The notes beneath the pieces are model-generated. The model did not search any database and was not told the DNA's origin. It saw only the letters and a program-made list of their open reading frames with translations. Source: Pseudomonadota bacterium (lineage in GTDB: Bacteria > Pseudomonadota > Gammaproteobacteria > Xanthomonadales > Rhodanobacteraceae). From it: a DNA stretch of 6,898 bases. The position numbers and the translations under genes are program-made. Positions 1 to 6,898 of this stretch are shown piece after piece. The stretch lies in assembly GCA_021783385.1 (NCBI GenBank), contig JAJXTX010000034.1:1-6898 (forward strand), read 5' to 3'. How positions within the stretch are numbered: the first letter of the stretch is position 1; the number at the start of each line of letters is the position of its first letter.

Positions 1-1490
<1,490 letters not shown>

Positions 1491-1497
1491 GCAGGAA

Positions 1498-1501
1498 CTC
1501 C
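1498..1501 (-). promoter_or_regulatory. Ribosome binding site of edd
   Basis: The minus strand reads GGAG followed by 7 nt and then the ATG at 1490. This is a standard Shine-Dalgarno arrangement and supports this ATG as the edd start. It also gives edd its own translation initiation despite the 73-bp gap after pgl. Confidence 0.7.
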
Positions 1502-1563
1502 GGGGCAGGGCGCGCACCCGATGGCGCGGCCGGGTTGATCGTGAAGGGCGTGGCGGGCTGCGC

Positions 1564-2277
1564 TCATGGGCACCAGTACACCGCCACCGGCACGCGTGGC
1601 TGGGTCAGCACGGCGCGCACCGGGTAATGGCGGGCCTCGCCCAGGCCGAGCCGCGCATCGGCGAGCAGGCCGCGCTTCTTCTCGCCGCACACCAGCAGGT
1701 ACAGCGCGCCGGTCTGCAGCAGGGTTGGCAGGCTCAGCGTGATGCGCGGCTCGCCGGCGCCGGGCGCGCGCATCGGCAGCACGCGCGCCTGGCCGTCCAG
1801 ATCGAGCGCCTCGGCGACGTGGTCGCCACCGGGAAAGAACGATGCCGTATGACCGTCGTCGCCCATGCCCAGTACCACCGCGTCAAACGGCAGCGCCAGC
1901 GCGTCGATGCGCGCCGCAGTGGCGGCCAGCCCGGCCTCGGGCGTGGGCGCATCGCTGTACAGCGGCACGAACGTGGCGGCCACCGCCTGCTCCTGCAGCA
2001 GCTGCGCGCGCACCAGCCGCGCGTTGGAACGGGGGTCACTGTCCGGCACCCAGCGCTCGTCGACCAGGGTCACCTGCACCCGGGACCAGTCCAGTTTTTC
2101 GCGTGACAGGTGACGGAAGAAATCCTTCGGCGTGCTGCCGCCGGAGACCGCCAGCAGCGCGTGGCCACGTTCGTCCAGCGCGTGGCGCAGGCGTTCGGCC
2201 ACGCGTTCGGCCAGCGCCGTGGCCTGGGCGTCGCAATCGGTGAAGCTGTGGGTGGTGACGTTCAGATGGATCGGCAT
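1564..2277 (-). CDS. pgl: 6-phosphogluconolactonase (DevB/Pgl type)
   Basis: Pgl hydrolyses 6-phosphogluconolactone, the product of Zwf, to 6-phosphogluconate, the substrate of Edd, in the cytoplasm. The 237-residue protein has the usual length of the DevB-type family, which is related to glucosamine-6-phosphate isomerases. Diagnostic motifs appear in order: [12 protein letters not shown] (~43-54, phosphate-binding loop), [10 protein letters not shown] (~69-78), [14 protein letters not shown] (137-150, with the conserved Asp-Gly-His) and [10 protein letters not shown] (~179-188). Because NagB-type deaminases share this fold, NagB was considered. The DERWVP and [13 protein letters not shown] motifs and the position between zwf and edd settle it as Pgl. 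I see no clear Shine-Dalgarno before the ATG at 2277, so the start is set by the N-terminus expected of the family. The stop is TGA. The gene lies 114 bp after zwf and 73 bp before edd on the same strand, so all three are probably one transcript. Confidence 0.95.
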   Translation of the reverse strand: MPIHLNVTTHSFTDCDAQATALAERVAERLRHALDERGHALLAVSGGSTPKDFFRHLSREKLDWSRVQVTLVDERWVPDSDPRSNARLVRAQLLQEQAVAATFVPLYSDAPTPEAGLAATAARIDALALPFDAVVLGMGDDGHTASFFPGGDHVAEALDLDGQARVLPMRAPGAGEPRITLSLPTLLQTGALYLLVCGEKKRGLLADARLGLGEARHYPVRAVLTQPRVPVAVYWCP

Positions 2278-2391
2278 GGTGGTCGGCGTCGCGGGTGGCG
2301 TCAGCGGTATCCGCGCGTGGTGTGGGGAAGGGAGCCGCAGTGTGCCGCAGCGCCCGCGATGGACGGGTTAAAAGCGCGTGCGCGCAGCGAC

Positions 2392-3852
2392 CTATTCACT
2401 GTCTTCGTTCCAGGTGCGGCCGTCGCGCTCGATCAGCGCCACCGCCGCGCTCGGCCCCCAGCTGCCGGCGGCATAGGGACGCGGCGCCTCGTTGCCGGCG
2501 GCCCACGCCTCCAGGATCGGGCCGGCCCAGCGCCACGCCGCTTCCACCTCGTCGCGGCGCATGAACAGGGTGGGGTTGCCGCGCACCACGTCCAGCAGCA
2601 GCCGCTCGTAGGCGTCGGGCTGCGACACGCCGAACGCCTCGGCGAAGCTCATGTCCAGCGGCACGTGGCGCAGGCGCAGGCCACCGGGCCCCGGATGCTT
2701 GATGGTGAGCCACAGCTTCACGCCTTCGTCCGGCTGCAGCCGCAGCACCAGCCGGTTCTGCGCCAGCGGGCCGGCGGCGACATCGAAGATCGAGTGCGGC
2801 ACCGGCTTGAACGCCACCACGATCTCCGACACCCGGCTCGGCAGCCGCTTGCCGGTGCGCAGGTAGAACGGCACGCCGGCCCAGCGCCAGTTGGCGATCT
2901 CCGCCTTCAGCGCCACGAAGGTCTCGGTGTGGGAGGCATGCCCCAGCTCGTCCGGATAGCCCGGCACGCTGGCGCCCTCGGCCACGCCGGCGCGGTACTG
3001 GCCGCGCACGGTGAGCTGGGCGGCGTTGCCGGCATCGATCGGTTGCAGCGAATGCAGCACCTTCAGCTTCTCGTCGCGCACCGCGTCGGGCGCCAGCGAT
3101 GAGGGCGGTTCCATCGCCACCATGCACAGCAGCTGCAGCATGTGGTTCTGCACCATGTCGCGCAGCGCGCCGGCGCGGTCGTAGTAGGCGCTGCGGTTGC
3201 CGGTGCCGAGGGTTTCGGCCACGGTGATCTGCACGTGGTCGATGTGCGCGTTGTTCCACAGCGGCTCGAACAGCGCGTTGCCGAAGCGCAGCGCCAGCAG
3301 GTTCTGCACCGTCTCCTTGCCGAGGTAGTGGTCGATGCGGAAGGTCTGCGATTCGCTGAACACCTTGCCCACCGCGTCGTTGATCTGGTTGGCGCTGGTC
3401 AGGTCGCGACCGATCGGCTTTTCCAGCACCACGCGCGACTTGCCCTGATTCAGCCGGTAGTGGCCAAGGCGGCCGCAGATGTCGACGAACAGCTCGGGCG
3501 AGGTGGACAGGTAGAACACCCGCACGTGGTCAGGCTGGCTGCCGATCAGCGCGGCGAAGTCGTCCCAGCCGGCGTCCTTGCGCGCATCCAGCGGCCGGTA
3601 GCCGACCTGCTGCAGGAACGCATCGAGCTTGACGGCGTCGCACACCGCGCTGAGCGTCTGGCGCAGCAGCGCGCGATAGCCGGCGTCGTCCAGCGCCTCG
3701 CGTGCCACGCCGATGATGCGGCTGCTGGGCGGCAGCTGGCCGTCGAGAAAGCGGTGGAACATGGCGGGCAGCAGCTTGCGCACGGCGAGGTCGCCGGTGC
3801 CGCCGAAAATGACCAGGTCGAACGGTTCGACCAGCGGGGAAGGAGCAGTCAC
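2392..3852 (-). CDS. zwf: Glucose-6-phosphate 1-dehydrogenase Zwf
   Basis: Zwf oxidises glucose 6-phosphate to 6-phosphogluconolactone with NAD(P)+ and feeds both the Entner-Doudoroff and pentose phosphate routes. From the GTG at 3852 it encodes 486 residues, a normal length for the family. The N-terminus carries the nucleotide-binding signature FGGTGDLAVRKLLPAMF (16-32). The catalytic region is FRIDHYLGKETVQN (171-184), with the Asp174-His175 pair and the second catalytic histidine expected at His237 in DMVQNHMLQLL. LEKPIGRD (143-150) and YLRTGKRL (330-337) are further conserved substrate and coenzyme segments. The open frame extends to 4140, but those residues do not resemble Zwf and would overlap the divergent nagQ. 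GTG 3852 follows a strong GAGGTGA and begins six residues before the usual EPFDLVIFGGTG, so I chose it. It is the promoter-proximal gene of a zwf-pgl-edd operon, divergent from nagQ. The stop is TAG. Confidence 0.97.
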   Translation of the reverse strand: MTAPSPLVEPFDLVIFGGTGDLAVRKLLPAMFHRFLDGQLPPSSRIIGVAREALDDAGYRALLRQTLSAVCDAVKLDAFLQQVGYRPLDARKDAGWDDFAALIGSQPDHVRVFYLSTSPELFVDICGRLGHYRLNQGKSRVVLEKPIGRDLTSANQINDAVGKVFSESQTFRIDHYLGKETVQNLLALRFGNALFEPLWNNAHIDHVQITVAETLGTGNRSAYYDRAGALRDMVQNHMLQLLCMVAMEPPSSLAPDAVRDEKLKVLHSLQPIDAGNAAQLTVRGQYRAGVAEGASVPGYPDELGHASHTETFVALKAEIANWRWAGVPFYLRTGKRLPSRVSEIVVAFKPVPHSIFDVAAGPLAQNRLVLRLQPDEGVKLWLTIKHPGPGGLRLRHVPLDMSFAEAFGVSQPDAYERLLLDVVRGNPTLFMRRDEVEAAWRWAGPILEAWAAGNEAPRPYAAGSWGPSAAVALIERDGRTWNEDSE

Positions 3853-3856
3853 GCAT

Positions 3857-3863
3857 TCACCTC
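3857..3863 (-). promoter_or_regulatory. Ribosome binding site that fixes the GTG start of zwf
   Basis: The minus strand reads GAGGTGA, nearly a full anti-16S match, with the GAGG core 7 nt before GTG 3852. An out-of-frame ATG lies 4 nt upstream of the GTG (3856-3854) within reach of the same site. It opens only a 108-codon shadow frame inside zwf and is not considered a gene. Confidence 0.7.
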
Positions 3864-3924
3864 GACACGGTGCCGGATGGCAGGCAGCGTGCACAGGTGC
3901 CGCTGCCCGGAGAGGCACTGATGC

Positions 3925-3941
3925 TACCAGTGAAATACCAG
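3925..3941. promoter_or_regulatory. Tandem TACCAG repeat in the zwf upstream region, possible regulator site
   Basis: The plus strand reads TACCAG, 5 nt, TACCAG, so the two copies are 11 bp apart, about one helical turn. On the minus strand this is CTGGTATTTCACTGGTA, about 70-90 bp upstream of the zwf start. It shares the hexamer TGGTAT with the palindrome at the nagQ promoter. A short inverted repeat, CACTG (3916-3920) with CAGTG (3928-3932), overlaps its left half. The repeat is directly visible; its role as a binding site is inference. I did not find a convincing zwf promoter hexamer pair nearby. Confidence 0.3.
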
Positions 3942-3959
3942 ACAGCGCCAGCGCCTTCT

Positions 3960-3980
3960 GCGCCCGAATCGCTCGGGCGC
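3960..3980. repeat. GC-rich perfect hairpin in the divergent zwf/nagQ region
   Basis: GCGCCCGA (3960-3967) and TCGGGCGC (3973-3980) form a perfect 8-bp inverted repeat around a 5-nt loop. No T-tract follows on either strand, so it is not a normal intrinsic terminator. If the zwf transcript starts upstream of it, it would form in the zwf 5' leader about 110 nt before the start codon; otherwise it could be a protein-binding palindrome. Nothing in the sequence decides between these. Confidence 0.4.
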
Positions 3981-4050
3981 CCCAACAGCCATGCAGCCAG
4001 CCTGAGAGGCTACCGAATCTGTGGCGGCGCTCCCGGTCCAGGGCATCTGG

Positions 4051-4079
4051 TTGCTTAAGTGGTTCGTGATTGGTATGTT
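4051..4079 (+). promoter_or_regulatory. Predicted sigma70-like promoter of the nagQ-nagB-II-nagA operon
   Basis: A -35-like TTGCTT (4051-4056) and a -10-like TATGTT (4074-4079) are separated by exactly 17 bp. TGG directly before the -10 makes an extended -10 element. The predicted transcription start falls at about 4086-4088, at or just before the ATG of nagQ, so the mRNA would be leaderless or have only one or two untranslated bases. The absence of any Shine-Dalgarno before that ATG is consistent with this. It is a sequence-only prediction. Confidence 0.55.
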
Positions 4080-4087
4080 GAATACCT

Positions 4088-4089
<2 letters not shown>
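4069..4089. promoter_or_regulatory. Palindrome over the nagQ -10 and start codon, probable NagQ operator
   Basis: GGTAT (4072-4076) and ATACC (4082-4086) are perfect inverted repeats around a 5-nt centre. Extending outward, 4069-4070 also pair with 4088-4089, giving a 21-bp imperfect palindrome with 7 of 8 pairs matching per arm. It covers the -10 box, the predicted transcription start and the first bases of the ATG. Dimeric GntR/HutC repressors usually bind such short palindromes near their own promoters, so autorepression by NagQ relieved by an amino-sugar phosphate is the likely function. The palindrome is seen; the binding protein is inferred. Confidence 0.5.
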
Positions 4090-4840
<751 letters not shown>

Positions 4841-4849
4841 CCCCACTGC

Positions 4850-4854
4850 GGAAG
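4850..4854 (+). promoter_or_regulatory. Ribosome binding site of nagB-II
   Basis: GGAAG lies in the 24-bp nagQ/nagB-II spacer, 10 nt before the ATG at 4865. Spacing is slightly long but acceptable. It supports this ATG as the start. Confidence 0.45.
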
Positions 4855-4864
4855 CGACCCCCCC

Positions 4865-5896
4865 ATGCACGCCAGCGACACCCTGATGTACCGCGAAGCG
4901 CACGAGGCGGCCGACGTGGTCGCGCGCCAGTTCGCCGCCAACGACGCGGTGGTGACGGCGCTGGCGCAGGCCCTGCGTGCGCAGCCGCCGCGCTTCATCG
5001 TCACCTGCGCGCGCGGCAGCTCCGACCACGCGGCGGCCTACGCGAAGTACGTATTCGAGACCCAGCTGGGCATCGTCACCGCGTCCGCCTCGCCCTCGGT
5101 CACCTCGGTATATGCGGCCGAGCAGCAGTGGGACGGCGCGCTGTTCATCGCCATCTCGCAGTCGGGCAAGAGCCCCGACCTGCTGCGCAACGCGCAGGCG
5201 GCGAAGCTGGCCGGCGCGCGCGTGCTGGCGCTGGTCAACGTGGAGGACTCGCCGCTGGCGCAGCTCGCCGACACGGTGATTCCGCTGCACGCCGGGTCGG
5301 AGCGCAGCGTGGCTGCCACCAAGAGCTATATCGCCGCACTGGCCGCGGTGCTGCACCTGTGCGCGCGCTGGCACGGCGACGCCGCGCTGGCGGTGGCGCT
5401 CGACGCGCTGCCCGGCGCGCTGCGCGAGGGCTGGGACGCGGACTGGTCGGCGCTGAGCAGCGGCCTGGTCGAGGCGCACAACCTGTTCGTGGTGGGGCGT
5501 GGCTTCGGTCTCGGCATCGCACTGGAGGCGGCGCTGAAGTTCAAGGAAACCTGCGGCCTGCACGCCGAGGCGTTCAGCGCGGCCGAGGTGAGGCACGGCC
5601 CGATGGCGCTGGTCGGGCCGGATTTCCCGGTGCTGTGCTTTGCCCAGGACGACGACACGCTGGCCGGCACGCTGGCGGTCGCCGACGAGTTCCGCCGCCG
5701 CGGCGCGCAGGTGTTCGTGGCCGCGCCGGGCCTGCGCGGCGCGGGCATGCTGCCGGTGGCCAGCGGCCTGCCCGCGCTGTGCACGCCGCTGCTGATCATC
5801 CAGAGTTTCTACCGCGCGACCAGCGCGCTGGCGCTGCGCCGCGGCTTCAATCCCGACGTGCCGCCGCACCTCAACAAGGTCACCGAGACCGTCTGA
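4865..5896 (+). CDS. nagB-II: SIS-family glucosamine-6-phosphate deaminase NagB-II
   Basis: The enzyme is expected to convert glucosamine 6-phosphate to fructose 6-phosphate and ammonia in the cytoplasm. It is a 343-residue protein with two SIS domains and no N-terminal glutaminase domain, so it is not GlmS, though it resembles the isomerase half of GlmS. SIS 1 (~30-170) includes FIVTCARGSSDHAA (44-57) and the phosphate-binding AISQSGKSPD (96-105). SIS 2 (~195-330) includes FVVGRGFGLGIALEAALKFK (208-227), ETCGLHAEAF (228-237) and EVRHGPMAL (241-249). The C-terminus LNKVTETV carries a lysine at 338 that aligns with the catalytic-site lysine of GlmS, and Glu228 aligns with its base. Family knowledge: NagB-II replaces the unrelated classical NagB in Shewanella and Xanthomonas-type GlcNAc pathways. 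It sits between nagQ and nagA. AgaS-like or fructosamine deglycase SIS enzymes are alternatives by sequence alone; context strongly favours NagB-II. Confidence 0.9.
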   Translation: MHASDTLMYREAHEAADVVARQFAANDAVVTALAQALRAQPPRFIVTCARGSSDHAAAYAKYVFETQLGIVTASASPSVTSVYAAEQQWDGALFIAISQSGKSPDLLRNAQAAKLAGARVLALVNVEDSPLAQLADTVIPLHAGSERSVAATKSYIAALAAVLHLCARWHGDAALAVALDALPGALREGWDADWSALSSGLVEAHNLFVVGRGFGLGIALEAALKFKETCGLHAEAFSAAEVRHGPMALVGPDFPVLCFAQDDDTLAGTLAVADEFRRRGAQVFVAAPGLRGAGMLPVASGLPALCTPLLIIQSFYRATSALALRRGFNPDVPPHLNKVTETV

Positions 5897-5903
5897 CCCA
5901 CCC

Positions 5904-5977
5904 GTAGGAGCGCACCCTGTGCGCGAAGGCTCCTGCTCCAATCGACACCGGAGCCTTCGCGCCCAGGGTGCGCTCCT
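5904..5977. repeat. REP doublet (REPIN-like inverted repeat) between nagB-II and nagA
   Basis: Two 28-bp arms, 5906-5933 and 5950-5977, are reverse complements with a single mismatch, separated by a 16-nt loop (5934-5949). The left arm begins with GTAGGAGCGCACC at 5904 and contains its own small palindrome, GCGCAC (5910-5915) with GTGCGC (5919-5924). This is the layout of a GTAG-type REP element, mobilised in trans by REP-associated tyrosine transposases (RAYTs) in Xanthomonadales and Pseudomonas. The right copy is inverted and slightly worn: CCAG replaces the outer GTAG and its inner palindrome has one mismatch. The element fills most of the 97-bp gap inside the operon and would fold into a very stable mRNA hairpin. 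No T-tract follows, so it is not a canonical terminator. The structure is seen directly; assignment to the REP family is from recognition, not a search. Confidence 0.85.
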
Positions 5978-5993
5978 GGCGCAAGCCCGATCC

Positions 5994-6898
5994 ATGGACA
6001 TGACCATGACGCAAGCCCTCACCCACGCCCGCGTACTCACCCCGCATGGCTGGCGCGATGATGTCGCGGTGCTGCTCGATGGCGCGCGCATCGTTGAGCT
6101 GCTGCCGCACCATGATGCGCGCGTGCAGCAGGTCGAGCAGCACGACCTGGGCGGCGCGCTGCTGCTGCCGGGCTTCATCGACACCCAGGTCAACGGCGGC
6201 GGCGGGGTGCTGTTCAACGATGCGCCCACGGTGGAAAGCATCCGCCGCATCGGCGCGGCGCATCGGCGCCATGGCACCACCGGATTTCTGCCGACGCTGA
6301 TCAGTGACGACGCCGACACGATGCGCGCGGCGCTGGCGGCGGTGGAGCAGGCCCTCGCCGAAGGCGTGCCCGGTGTGCTCGGCATCCATCTGGAAGGGCC
6401 GTACCTGGCACCCGCGCGCAAGGGCGTGCACGACCCGAAGTTTTTCCACACGCCCGGCCGCGACGAGCTGGCGCGGCTGTGCGCGCCGCACCGCGGCGTG
6501 CGCCTGCTCACGCTGGCGCCGGAGCAGGTGCCGCTGGCGCAGATCGCCGAGCTGGCCGCGGCAGGGCTGCTCGTCTGCGCCGGCCACACCGCTGCCGATT
6601 ACGCCACCATCCGCGCCGCGCTGGATGCGGGCGTGCGCGGCTTCACCCACCTGTTCAACGCGATGACCCCTTTGGGCAGCCGCGAGCCCGGCGTGGTCGG
6701 CGCCGCGCTGGACGATCCGCACAGCTGGTGCGGGCTGATCGTCGACGACCGGCACGTGCATCCGGCCAGTCTGCGCGTGGCGATCGCGGCCAAGCCGCGC
6801 GGCAAGATGCTGCTGGTCACCGACGCGATGCCGCCGGTGGGCTCGGACGACCCGGAGTTCATCCTCAACGGCGAGGCCATCACGATCCGCGACGGCGT
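5994..6898 (+). CDS. nagA: N-acetylglucosamine-6-phosphate deacetylase NagA (3' end cut by window edge)
   Basis: NagA removes the acetyl group from GlcNAc-6-phosphate, giving glucosamine 6-phosphate (the NagB-II substrate) and acetate. I translated the frame by hand; it stays open to the window edge, giving 301 codons of an expected ~380. It is an amidohydrolase-fold enzyme. LLPGFIDTQVNGGGGV (57-72) has Gln65 and Asn67 where many amidohydrolases have a metal-binding HxH, as in the single-metal E. coli NagA. GIHLEGPYLAP (130-140) gives metal ligand Glu134. CAGHTAADY (195-203) and FTHLFNAMTPL (217-227) give His198 and His219. DDRHVHP (251-257) gives the substrate histidine, and LLVTDAMPPVGS (273-284) the catalytic Asp277. 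Three in-frame ATGs lie at 5994, 6000 and 6006; none has a good Shine-Dalgarno. I give the first, but 6006 is equally possible. The gene begins 16 bp after the inverted repeat and 97 bp after nagB-II. Confidence 0.94.
   Translation, partial: MDMTMTQALTHARVLTPHGWRDDVAVLLDGARIVELLPHHDARVQQVEQHDLGGALLLPGFIDTQVNGGGGVLFNDAPTVESIRRIGAAHRRHGTTGFLPTLISDDADTMRAALAAVEQALAEGVPGVLGIHLEGPYLAPARKGVHDPKFFHTPGRDELARLCAPHRGVRLLTLAPEQVPLAQIAELAAAGLLVCAGHTAADYATIRAALDAGVRGFTHLFNAMTPLGSREPGVVGAALDDPHSWCGLIVDDRHVHPASLRVAIAAKPRGKMLLVTDAMPPVGSDDPEFILNGEAITIRDG

Noticed and set aside
2368..2385. A terminator-like element just after zwf on the minus strand: GCGC, 4-nt loop, GCGC, then TTTTAA.
   Set aside because: The stem is only 4 bp, too short for an effective intrinsic terminator, and pgl and edd follow on the same strand in a known pathway order. 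Weak attenuation cannot be excluded.
2110..3102. A 330-codon plus-strand open frame crossing the pgl/zwf boundary.
   Set aside because: It covers parts of two certain genes on the other strand, has no recognisable motif and no ribosome binding site; it is a compositional shadow.
5906..5977. The long inverted repeat read as an intrinsic terminator of nagQ-nagB-II.
   Set aside because: No T-tract follows on the plus strand, the next gene nagA belongs to the same pathway, and the GTAG-headed arm fits a REP element better.

Overview
This is a GC-rich chromosomal segment from a gammaproteobacterium, most likely Xanthomonadales (Xanthomonadaceae or Rhodanobacteraceae). That placement is an inference. 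It rests on the order zwf-pgl-edd, on a GntR regulator / SIS-type deaminase / NagA cluster like the GlcNAc loci of Xanthomonas, and on a GTAG-type REP palindrome with a sequence style common in this order. Six protein genes are visible and four are complete. There are no RNA genes, CRISPR arrays, insertion sequences or defence genes.

Left half (1-3852, all minus strand): an Entner-Doudoroff / oxidative pentose phosphate operon transcribed right to left. zwf (glucose-6-phosphate dehydrogenase) is followed by pgl (6-phosphogluconolactonase) and edd (6-phosphogluconate dehydratase). edd runs off the left edge; eda would be the expected next gene but is not in the window. Together the three enzymes convert glucose 6-phosphate to 2-keto-3-deoxy-6-phosphogluconate. 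The gaps zwf-pgl (114 bp) and pgl-edd (73 bp) hold no gene.

Middle (3853-4087): a 235-bp divergent intergenic region. It carries the zwf ribosome binding site, a helically phased direct repeat, a GC-rich hairpin, and a good sigma70-like promoter for the rightward genes. That promoter is overlapped by a palindrome that reaches into the nagQ start codon, so the nagQ mRNA looks leaderless or nearly so and probably autoregulated.

Right half (4088-6898, all plus strand): an N-acetylglucosamine catabolic operon. nagQ (GntR/HutC regulator) comes first, then nagB-II (SIS-family glucosamine-6-phosphate deaminase) and nagA (GlcNAc-6-phosphate deacetylase, cut by the right edge). NagA makes glucosamine 6-phosphate, and NagB-II turns it into fructose 6-phosphate and ammonia. 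Via Pgi (not in the window), fructose 6-phosphate reaches glucose 6-phosphate, the substrate of Zwf, so the two divergent operons form one route from amino sugar to the Entner-Doudoroff pathway. The most unusual local structure is a 28-bp-arm inverted repeat (a REP doublet, or REPIN) filling the gap between nagB-II and nagA and ending 16 bp before nagA.

I found no convincing evidence of a wholly new system. The points worth a second look are the regulatory architecture of the divergent region and the REPIN inside the operon.
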